Assembly: GCA_014529385.2 (NCBI GenBank)
Contig: CM043947.1
Coordinates: 126,786,891-126,850,890 of the forward strand
DNA: 64,000 nt
DNA from: Adiantum capillus-veneris
Taxonomy: Eukaryota > Streptophyta > Polypodiopsida > Polypodiales > Pteridaceae
Direction: 5' to 3'
Shown: positions 55,755 to 64,000 of the stretch, piece after piece
Layout of the letters: each line of letters opens with the position of its first letter
How positions within the stretch are numbered: position 1 is the stretch's first letter
Made by a program: the position numbers and the translations under genes
Notes under the pieces: model-generated
What the model was told of the DNA's origin: nothing
The model's input: only the letters and a program-made list of their open reading frames with translations
The model's database searches: none

Positions 55755-57617
55755 GCATTTTTGCAAAAGTTTAGTGACTGTTTTTCTGACTCTTTACCGT
55801 CGCAATCGCCGCTAGAGAAACCTGAGGATCATCAGATAGATTTGGTGCGAGGGTGCAGCCTACCAAATAGACCTCCCTATAGGGTTAGTACGGCGCAACA
55901 GAAAGAGATTATGGGCCAGGTTCAAGTTACTAGAGAAGGGGCTGATTCAGCCTAGTTCTTCACCCTTTTGCTCCCCAGTGCTCCTAGTGCAGAAAAAGGA
56001 TGGCTCATGGCGCATGTGTATTGATTACCGTGCGTTATATAAGAATACCATCAAGAATAGGTTTCCTATTCCTAGAATTGATGATATTCTCGATCGTTTA
56101 GAGGGTGCTGCAATTTTCAGCAGGATAGACCTTAAGAGTGGGTACCATCAGATTTGTATAAGGCCAGAGGATGTGCACAAGACTGCGTTTAGAACGACAT
56201 TTGGTCTTTATGAATTTCTAGTGATGCCGTTTGGGTTAACAAATGCTCTTGCCACGTTCAACAGAATGATGGACCGGATTTTCCGCTCGCATCAACAGTT
56301 TGTTGGAACATTCTTTGATGACATGATAGTCTATTCAAAGAATGAAGAGGAGCATAGGCGTCACTTGACCATTGTGTTCGAAGAGCTGCGCAGTCACAGG
56401 TTACTTGTCAATCCTAAGAAAAGTGAATTCTTCCTGGAAGAGATCTACTTTCTTGGCCACATAGTCTCAAAGGATGGTGTTAGAATGGATCCCACAAAGG
56501 TCGAAGCTATCAAAACATGGCCAGACTTGAAGACTGTGCACGATGTTAGAAGCTTCTCGGGATTGTGCTCCTACTATAGAAGGTTTATAAGGAATTTTGC
56601 AGAGATAGCATCACCTCTTCATGCTTTGCAAAAGAAAGAGGTCACTTTCAGATGGACCCAAAAAGAGATTTCAGCTTTTAGTCTCTTAAAGGAAAAGTTG
56701 ACTTCGGATCCAGTAATTGTTTTGCTAGATCTCAGGAAGTCATTTGTGGTCCAGTGTGACGCGTGTGGCAGTAGCATCGGAGCGCTGAATTTTGCAAGGG
56801 CCAGAGAAGACTATGCAAGTCTATGAGAAAGATCTCTTGGCCGTGATTCATGCGCTTTCTAGCTGGAAGCACTACCTAGGTGCTAATTTTGTTGTCCAGA
56901 CAGACCATTAGACCTTGCGATACTTCTTGACACAGTCAAAGCTATCCGAAAAGCATATGCGATGGGCAAACATTCTTTCTATGTTTCACTTCCAGATTAT
57001 GCATGTGGAAGGCAAGAAGAATGTTGTGGCTGATGCTCTATCAAGGAAGCCACAAATTTCAGCTGTGTCAATTCCTTATCATCATGAGTTAGATGACATG
57101 AAGGAACAATATGCTACTGACGAAGATTTTGCAAGGATCTCTGAACAATTACAAGAGGGGCAACATCATGAGCACTACCTCCTCAGAGATGGTTTTATGA
57201 TGATGCATGGCAGACTTTGTGTCACTAGGCCATTGCGACATAAGGTCATGGAAGAGAGTCATGTCCCACCGTATGCAGGGCATCGTGGTATTGATGCGAC
57301 AGTTAAAGCGGTAGAGACATTCTCTATTGGCCTACCTTGAGGAGAGACGTGGATGCCTTTGTGCAAGCATGCCTGATTTGCCAAAAGGTCAAGTTTGACA
57401 GGCAAAAGGGACCAGGGTTGTTACAACCACTGTCGATTCCGGATAAGCCATGGGAAAGCATTGCTATGGACTTTATCTTTGATCTTCCAAGAACGCCAAC
57501 AGGGAATGATGGTATATGAACCATTATCTGCAAGTTCAGCAAGCAAGCAAGCCCATTTTATCCCTGTAAGGAAGAAGATAAAATCTGAATAGATGGCACG
57601 CTTGTTCATGTACAATG
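55755..57617 (+). pseudogene. Chromovirus RT, RNase H and integrase, N-terminal part
   Basis: RT: YRVSTAQQKE (55878-55905), QKKDGSWRMCIDYRALYKNT (55990-56049), [28 protein letters not shown], and the catalytic FFDDMIVYS (56311-56337) with both Asp kept. RNase H: QCDACGSSIGA (56752-56786), then a small deletion and frame change, EKDLLAVIHALSSWKHYL (56829-56880), a stop at 56909, and DALSRKPQ. Integrase zinc finger: GHRGIDATVKAV (57279-57314) and CLICQKVKFDRQ (57370-57405). The core's first catalytic Asp is in SIAMDFIFDLP (57458-57490). The reading stops at 57617, where a copia is inserted. Confidence 0.88.
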
Positions 57618-57917
57618 TGTTGGGTTAAAGGCCCAAATGGCTCCCTTTAATGTACATTTTAAAGGTTACTAACCTTTGGCCAAGTTCACATTGAACTTGG
57701 CCACTAACTTATTAAATTGGTCCTTATACAAATAATAAAGGGATAGTGAGTTTTACACAACTCACTCACTTATCTCCTTGAAACTTACGTGCTCTCTCTC
57801 TCCCTCTTTCGATGTGTTAGCGCCCTCCTTCTTGCTGGTCTTCGCCACCTCTCCCTGCATACACCCCGCACACTCTCGCGTGCTCTTTCACTTGCACACA
57901 CCGCCGCGCGCTCATCA
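57618..57917 (+). repeat. 5' LTR of nested copia
   Basis: 300 bases, TGTTGGGTT .. CTCATCA. Contains tatacaaataataaagg (57725-57741), a plausible TATA/poly(A) region. The end matches 60198-60266 with a few differences. Confidence 0.88.
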
Positions 57918-57919
57918 AC

Positions 57920-57931
57920 TGGTATCAGAGC
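57920..57931 (+). other. Primer binding site of nested copia
   Basis: TGGTATCAGAGC, an exact initiator-tRNA-Met primer site, two bases after the LTR. Confidence 0.92.
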
Positions 57932-58673
57932 CCGATTAGGGTTTGCCCCCAAACCTGCAAATGCTGAATTTCAGCCAAGAAGGTCAACTTTCATGCGAGA
58001 TTTTGCAATTTCGTCGCCAAAGGACTCGTCTCTGGACACTAGAGAGCTCCAGGCAACCCAAATTGACCCAAAACAGACTGAAATTAGGTCAAAAACAGTA
58101 AATTACAAGTTATGACAACAAAATACAGGTTTTGCAAATGATGTATTAAGGTGTGGGAATACTTTTGCTAAGTCTCCGCTACCCGAAAACACTGAAATTG
58201 CCGAAAAACAAGCCCTAAAATAGGTGTTTTAAGCAAATTTCAGATTTACGCAGGTTTTTGCAAGTGTTTTTATGGTGTGATTACATTGGGGAAAGTGCAA
58301 ATTGATGCAATCCACGCACATTTGACAAATTTTGTCTATGTATGACCATTTGTGGCTCAATTTCATGCAATTTTGATGCTACAAATTTGGGCTTTGGCGC
58401 TTACATGCTTCTAAAGGCTGTGTATTAGCCTTATGTATGTCTTCTGAGGCTAAAAACAACTAAATTTATTGTTTTCGAGCACAAATTCGCTCGCTGAAAT
58501 TTCCTGCGCATAAATTTCAGAAATTGATTTTTGTGCCCAAATCGACCTATTTTGCCCCAAATTGCTCCTGTGACCATTTGGAGTTGTAGTGCACATCTCT
58601 GTGAGGCTATACTCCGATTTTTGCGCATTTTACCCAAAAATTCAGCGTATTATCTCTCTTATTTCATGCAACT
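57932..58673 (+). other. Leader of nested copia
   Basis: About 740 bases of AT-rich leader without a credible ORF, typical of copia elements. The ORF at 57789-58115 spans LTR and leader and is not supported. Confidence 0.6.
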
Positions 58674-60150
58674 ATGGCCTCATCTTCTTCGGATGTGAAG
58701 AACCTCTTCGAGATTAGGAGGTTCGATGGTACAAGTTTTGATCTTTGGAAAGACAGGATTCAGGGAATCCTATTTCTTAAGGATTGCGAAGGGGCACTTG
58801 AACAGGTAAAGCCACAGAATATGACGGATGAAGCATGGGTTAGCATGAACAGGAAGGCCGTTACATACATTAAAATGGCCATGACCGATGAGACCGTCAT
58901 TGATGTGAAAGGTCTCACAACCGCTTTTGATGTGTGGGAGAAGTTGAAGGGAATGTATGAAAATACAACACCTGTCAACCAGGTGCACTTGATGCGAAAA
59001 CTTGTTGGCATGCAACTAGATGAGTCCAAGAGCGTGGCAGAGCACTTGTCATTGTTCGTAGGAACTTTGTCGCAGTTACAGGACTCTGGCTTGCCCCCTT
59101 TTGATGATAAGCTGAAAGCTATCTTCTTGCTTATGACCTTACCTGAGTCATGGGAAACTTTGGTGGTTTCGTTGTCCAATAACCCCAATTTGACCTTTGA
59201 TGGTGTTAGGGGTTCTATCTTGAATAAAGAAATCAGGAGGAAAGCAAGTGGAGAGGGAGGCAGCTCTGCCAACATGGTTAGAGCTGATGTGACTTGCTAT
59301 AAATGTGGTAGGAAAGGTCACAAGAAACCTGATTGCAGGTACTATAAAGCTGAGTTAGAAAGGAAAACGAATGGCGGAGACAAAAAGAAAGAGAAAAAGG
59401 AAGTCAAGGCAGATGCACAGGATAGCTCAAAGGACAAAGAGAAGGCCAATGTGGCTTCTAGTGTTGTGATTGAGGAGCTGTCAGATGTAGAGGACATCTT
59501 GTGTGCCACTTTGTCAGATGATGATGCTTATGACTTTGATGTCTCTCTAAATGTTCATGCACAGGACATGCAGATCACCAAGAGTGATCTTATTGATGCT
59601 TTGTTGACTGTCAATGATACATTGTCCCAGACTTGGATTGTTGATTCCGGTGCTTCATTTCATGTGACTCCTATCAAGGAGTGTTTCTCTACTTTTGATG
59701 TAGGCAAGCGCGGCCATGTATACGTTGGAAACAATCATGCATGTTCCATTGAGGGTATTGGCACTGTGCATCTCTCCATAGATGGCACAAATGAGCTTGT
59801 CGTGCATGATGTTAGATATGTGCCGGGAATCAAGAAGAGTCTGCTTTTTGTTGGTCAGATGAATATGCATGGTTACAGCATCTTGTTTAAGAGAGGATCA
59901 TGGAAAATGACCAAAGGCTCAAGGCTGATTGTAAAGGGCACAAAGAAAGGGACACTTTACTGCATGCATGGAAAGGCCGTGTTGGGCAAGTTTATTGCAT
60001 TGGCTGAAATTAACTCTCACATGGAGTTGTGGCACAAGAGACTTGGCCATATGAGCCAAAAGGGCCTTTCTAAGCTTTGTACTTTGAACAAGCTTGATGC
60101 TAAAGGCACAAAGCTTGACTTTTGTAATGAATGTCAATATAGCAAGCAAG
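58674..60150 (+). CDS. Ty1/copia gag-pol, truncated after the pre-integrase domain
   Basis: One uninterrupted frame of about 490 codons before the deletion point. Gag (residues 1-190) starts MASSSSDVKNLFEIRRFDG with the UBN2-type core (FDLWKDRIQGIL, VWEKLKGMYENT). Zinc knuckle C-Y-K-C-G-R-K-G-H-K-K-P-D-C is at residues 207-220. A charged linker follows, then the protease active site W-I-V-D-S-G-A-S-F-H with the catalytic Asp at about residue 324. The GAG-pre-integrase block HKRLGHMSQKGLSKL starts at about residue 454, then CNECQYSKQ. The ORF then runs on into the LTR remnant to a stop after 60250; those last ~40 residues are an artefact of the deletion. Integrase core, RT and RNase H are missing. 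Gag and protease look intact. Confidence 0.9.
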
Positions 60151-60197
60151 TAATGCTTCTTATTACTTTGGTGTCTCTCGTAAATCTTGTGTGCTTG

Positions 60198-60266
60198 CTC
60201 CCTGCACACACCCCGCACACTCTCGCATGCTCTTTTTCACTTGCACACACCGCCGCGCGCTCATCA
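60198..60266 (+). repeat. 3' LTR remnant of nested copia
   Basis: Matches the last ~69 bases of the 5' LTR (ctccctgca.acaccccgcac .. gcgctcatca) and ends at the target duplication. The breakpoint with pol lies at about 60150-60198. Confidence 0.85.
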
Positions 60267-60271
60267 CAATG

Positions 60272-61090
60272 TGCTTAAAGTACCATGGTATGCCACAGTC
60301 GATTATCAGTGATCGTGATCCTCGCATGACAAGTTTGTTCTGGAGAGGATTGTTTGAGAACATGGGCACTACACTCAAGTTCTCGTCTTCGTTTCATCCA
60401 CAAACTGATGGGCAGTCAGAAGAGGCTAATTCTACTGTCTTAGATCTGCTGAAATGCTATGTGTTAGATAATAAGGGCAAGTGGGAACAGTATTTGCCTA
60501 TGCTTGAGTATGCGTACAACAATACGTTGCATTCGTACAAGAAATGTACATTGCATTCGTACCTTTTTCGTACGTTGCATTCGAACATGGATGAAATGTA
60601 CAAGAAAATTAAAGTTGCCTCAGGCAAAACAGAAAAAGGTTGCTGATTGTCACTGTCGCGTGAATTGATGTTAAGGTTCGAAAAGGCAAGGTTAAAGAAG
60701 ATGAAGGGCAAGGAACGGCTGTTTCCTAAGCTCAGTATGCGTTACTATGGGCCTTTTCAAGTGCTTGACAAGATCAACGATGTGGCTTACAGGCTGAAAC
60801 TGCCTGATATGTGAAAGATTCATAATGCGTTTCATGTGAGTCTTCTAAGACCCTTCGTGGGTGATGTGCCAGAAGATATGCCAGATGAGGATCAACCAGA
60901 AGTTGAGGAACTTGATGAGATCCTGGTACCTGAGCAAGTTTTGGCACATAAGGACAGGAAAGTTAAAGGACAGGTTGCAAGACGCTACTTGGTGAAGTTC
61001 AAGAACTATCCGCCTATGGATGCAAAGTGAATGGAAGAGCATGAATTGTCAGAGCACCAAATGTATTGCAACTTTACCTTGAAGCCTTTG
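60272..61090 (+). pseudogene. Chromovirus integrase, C-terminal part and chromodomain
   Basis: Immediately after the nested copia the core continues: IISDRDPRMTSLFW (60301-60342) with the second catalytic Asp, and HPQTDGQSEEAN (60399-60432) with the catalytic Glu. YAYNNTLHS leads into a short tandemly repeated segment (60525-60582) that replaces the usual core end. Stops at 60643 and 60812 follow; then MRYYGPFQVLDKINDVAYRL and RPFVGDVPED. The chromodomain reads PEQVLAHKDRKVKGQVARRY then LVKFKNYPP (60928-61020), with a stop in place of the Trp after MDAK. Chromodomains guide chromovirus integration to marked chromatin. Confidence 0.85.
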
Positions 61091-61340
61091 GGTTACAACC
61101 TACTTATGCCCCAACCCAATGTGTGCAAAGGAGGAGTAATGATAAGGTTAGCACATCAAATGTACACATGAATTCAGTGTAATAGATGGAAATGACAAAA
61201 GTATGAAGGTCTCATTAAGTCATTTGTATCTATGTGTTACGACTTGTCTTGTGGATACATGCGATCATAAAAGAGTGCTAACAACACAGGATCATCAGTG
61301 GTGTGTATTTTTGGTATGCAATTGAGGACGTTTGCGATTT
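61091..61340 (+). other. 3' untranslated part of the chromovirus
   Basis: Stop-rich sequence between the pol end and the polypurine tract. No gene is seen. Confidence 0.5.
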
Positions 61341-61351
61341 CAAAAGGGGGG
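61341..61351 (+). other. Polypurine tract of the chromovirus
   Basis: caaaaggggggt immediately precedes the LTR start. Confidence 0.75.
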
Positions 61352-61353
61352 TA

Positions 61354-62832
61354 TGTCACGAGGACGTGGCAACTGTTAACTATGTCACGAGGACGTGGCA
61401 ACTGCTAACCTTAGTTGGTTTCTTTCCAATGATTTTTGATTTATTTTTGAGACCCTCTTTTTGAAGTTGCAAATGGTCGGACATTGTATGGCTAATGTAA
61501 ACGGTAGTTTCACCCACACACAGGAAGTTGGTCGGCATTGGAATTCGTATAGTAAGAGGATGTCTAGGCTCAGTTCAAGATCATGTAGGTCCCCCCATCA
61601 CACTTAGCAAGTTGGTGGATACTAGGAAGTGAACTCAATAAAGGCATAAAGTCAAGGTGGAATCACCAACAGAAAGTATCCGATAGTTGGGCCACATTGC
61701 ATTTTTGGATGCGGTCTCAATGAGGATAGATGGTCAAATGACTAGTGGGAGCCCAACGGAAGCATCTCCTAAAAATTAGGGAACTGCTATTTTGGGCCAT
61801 GAAATGTGTTCGCATCATTACCTTCGGAATGACAAGGGGAACATTTTGGAACTCTGCTGTGAAGTCTATTGGGCAACCAGCCAGGAGATTTTAGGCGGCC
61901 AACCCGAAACGGGAAAATGCTTGTAGTCGCGCCAAGTGGCACATTTTTGTGCACTTTCCTCTTGTAGAAAAATGGGCGTTGAATTTTAAGCTGGGAGAGG
62001 ACTCATTTTGCAAATTGTCACAGGTTAAGAGCCATGGAGTGCTTCCTTTCCACTCTATGTACAGTGTGGTGCTAGGAGTGATGACTTGCACACTACACAC
62101 TGCTCTCTCTCTCTCTCTCTCCCCCCTACGTGCAGTTATGTGATGCCCCACAAGAGTGCTCTTCATTCGACTGATGTACAGTTGTGTGGTTTCATGCTTT
62201 TGTGTTGAGGCAAGAGCCTCTTGGAGCAGGAACAGGAGTAGCTAACTGCTACTCCAAAAGCAGGCACTGGTGAGGGTGATGACCTCACCGTACAAGTGCA
62301 ATTTCAGCGCTGGTTATGTGCTGTATTTTGACTGTTTTTCAGCCATACGGACGCCAGAACCATTGGGAACAGTGCTCCACTGACAGAGGACAGTTCGGGG
62401 ACTGTTTAGGGCTGAAAACAGGGCAAAAACCAGTAAATACAGCGAGCTGAATTTACTGTTTTTGGGCAGAAATCAGAGGGTTTATGCCAGTGGAAGTGAG
62501 TTCCAGCAACGGAATAGGTTTCGCGCAAGTTTTGGGTTTGTTATTTTGCCGAAATTTGGCCAAAACAGGTAGTATCTAGCTGGATACAGGTAAAGAATTC
62601 CCAGGACTCTACTTTGTAATTTACCCTCTCTAAGTATAAAGAAATACCGAAAGGGGTGCCTGGGGCCTACAGGTTGTCGGCGTCTGCTCGGAGCATTCTA
62701 GCGTTCGAGCCGTGTGTGTACTTAAGTGTTGATTCCCGTCGCAAGTTACCTTTTCAAAGCGCTCTGTGTGTGTGTCTAAAGTAAAGAAATTCGGGTGAAA
62801 GCCAAAGCTTACCGCCTTGTGGGCCGGTTTCA
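61354..62832 (+). repeat. 3' LTR of the chromovirus (full length)
   Basis: 1,479 bases from TGTCACGAGGACG to gggccggtttca. The last ~730 bases match the left LTR remnant. At its start a 29 bp unit is repeated in tandem (61352-61380 and 61381-61409). A short CT run lies at 62103-62120. Confidence 0.75.
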
Positions 62833-64000
62833 GGGACCTACAAAACATTGTCGTACGAACTTTGAGCCAGGTGTGTTCTTCATCTACATTAGAGCACCTA
62901 GGGAGTACATTTGGTCATATTCACTCAAAAAAGAGATTGACTAGGTGGTGATAGGGCTGATGGTCTTTTCTTTGTTGACAAAGATGAGACCGGAATTCAT
63001 TCAAAAGATAATTACATTGGTTTCCACCAATCAGCACCTTAACTACCAATGGTCATGTCAAATGGTGATGCAGCTAATGATGACTATGATGAGGAGCTAG
63101 AGGCAAATGAGCCTAATGAAGGAGATGCTGGTGATCACTGTAGAAGTTGAAGAGTTCTCCGTCTCATAGACTCATGTTGTTCTCTGTGTTAAGCAAGGAG
63201 TCATTATGTATTGTTCTTGACTCTTGAGTCCCATTTGTGTGATATTAAGCCTTTGTCCCTTGATGTGGTGTCTTAATTTTAAAACTATCAAAATTTGTGT
63301 TTTTTTTGGTATATTTAGGGTCATATTTGTATCCTATAACATGGATACACCCTAGTTATGTGGCGTTTCCTTGTTTCAAGCCTCTCGAACTTTGCTATTT
63401 CAGTTTTCATTTCCATTTCCGTTTCCACGTTTCTGTTTCCTGCAACTCTGGTTTGTAGTGTGCCACCAAGCAATTGCAGATGCCAGACTTATCATACGAT
63501 TTGCAAGATAATAAGTGTCAGACACATGTTTTATCAGATGATAGAGCCTGCAGGCCTCTTTTTCTAGGGAGAATGTGGTGTGATTGCAAGCATCCACCGG
63601 TCGTTTTATTCTAGATCTACAAACGATTGTTGATGTGAGGATTATTTCACAGAGCTACTTAGGCTGCAGTCATATGGAGGAAATCTAACATTAATGCAGG
63701 CTGAAAATGATACGGATTTTCCAGCGAGGATGGGGAAGTAGGAAGCTCCAACACCAAGGCCGTGGGGTTGCTTGGAGAGGGAGAGGATGGGCTGCTGATG
63801 CATGCGACAAAACACAACAGTTCTGGTGCGGGTAATGCTGAAAATGCTAGCACCAAGGAGGGGGATTGTGCACCCATGTGACTAGCATACACGTGTGCTG
63901 GTTACCACACTAGTTAGCATATAACTGGGGTTTTGATGAGTCTTGGCATACGTGTTTCGGAGAGTGAAGCTACAGGATCAACGGGATCACAAGCACCGAG
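62833..64000. other. Right flank with short acidic ORF
   Basis: From about 62941 a frame reads GLFFVDKDETGIHSKDNYIG and FHQSAP, one TAA at 63040-63042, and then continues in the same frame with a strongly acidic stretch NDDYDEELEANEPNEGDAGD to a stop near 63150. It may be the end of a gene (displaced 3' exon) or a pseudogene; I recognise no family. The rest (63200-64000) has no convincing coding sequence. The fragment at 63358-63567 has no known product. Confidence 0.3.

Larger units (their letters stand above)
57618..60266 (+). mobile_element. Ty1/copia nested in the chromovirus integrase
   Basis: 5' LTR (57618-57917), primer site (57920-57931), gag-pol ORF (58674-60150) and the last 69 bases of a 3' LTR (60198-60266). 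The target duplication is caatg at 57613-57617 and 60267-60271. Most of pol (integrase core, RT, RNase H) and the first part of the 3' LTR were deleted after insertion. The chromovirus integrase reading resumes directly after it. Confidence 0.9.

Overview
This is repeat-dominated nuclear DNA of a land plant. The evidence is a pile-up of plant-type LTR retrotransposons (Ty1/copia with a TGGTATCAGAGC primer site, a chromodomain Ty3/gypsy element, and a Tat-type Ty3/gypsy element with a second RNase H), intron-containing gene fragments, and very dense CT/GA and compound CT-CA microsatellites. Almost every coding region is broken by stops and frameshifts. The large repeat content, together with a Penelope-like reverse transcriptase (PLE), fits a large genome such as a fern, lycophyte or gymnosperm. 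That placement is inference; no marker gene fixes the species.

Layout. 540-1516: part of a 1.2 kb LTR whose fuller copy is at 22810-24032. 1517-6666: Tat-type Ty3/gypsy relic, split inside its RT by a 968 bp solo LTR (2780-3747) with a 5 bp target duplication. 7283-19085: the most unusual block, a Penelope-like retroelement with two nearly identical direct copies of a ~4.07 kb leader (7404-11468 and 14946-19012) flanking a decayed RT gene (11376-14770), with long (CT)n arrays at every junction. Each leader copy carries a TATA box and a short first coding exon ending in a splice donor. 19746-24032: minus-strand LTR element with gag but no recognisable pol. 24526-28369: long decayed plus-strand ORF chain rich in coiled coil, of unknown family, ending at a polypurine tract and a probable LTR. 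29450-32900: fragments of copia-like elements, a minisatellite and a perfect inverted repeat. 33390-36480: minus-strand Ty3/gypsy pol with a compound microsatellite expanded inside the RT reading frame.

36538-48790: plus-strand Ty3/gypsy pol interrupted at 39629-48412 by a minus-strand element with 119 bp LTRs. The right LTR of that element is itself interrupted by a 3.1 kb gag-only copia (45225-48364) with a clean 5 bp target duplication. 50480-52682: candidate promoter with two G-boxes, a first exon with a possible plastid transit peptide (50884-50967) and another exon-like ORF; this is the best candidate host gene. 52763-62832: chromovirus Ty3/gypsy with a truncated left LTR, carrying a nested copia (57618-60266) with a 5 bp target duplication that splits the integrase between its catalytic aspartates. 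62833-64000: unassigned sequence with a short acidic ORF.

The genes do not form a pathway. The window is a stratigraphy of transposition. Four nested insertions can be ordered from target duplications. Several breakpoints coincide with CT tracts, suggesting that these microsatellites act as insertion or recombination sites.
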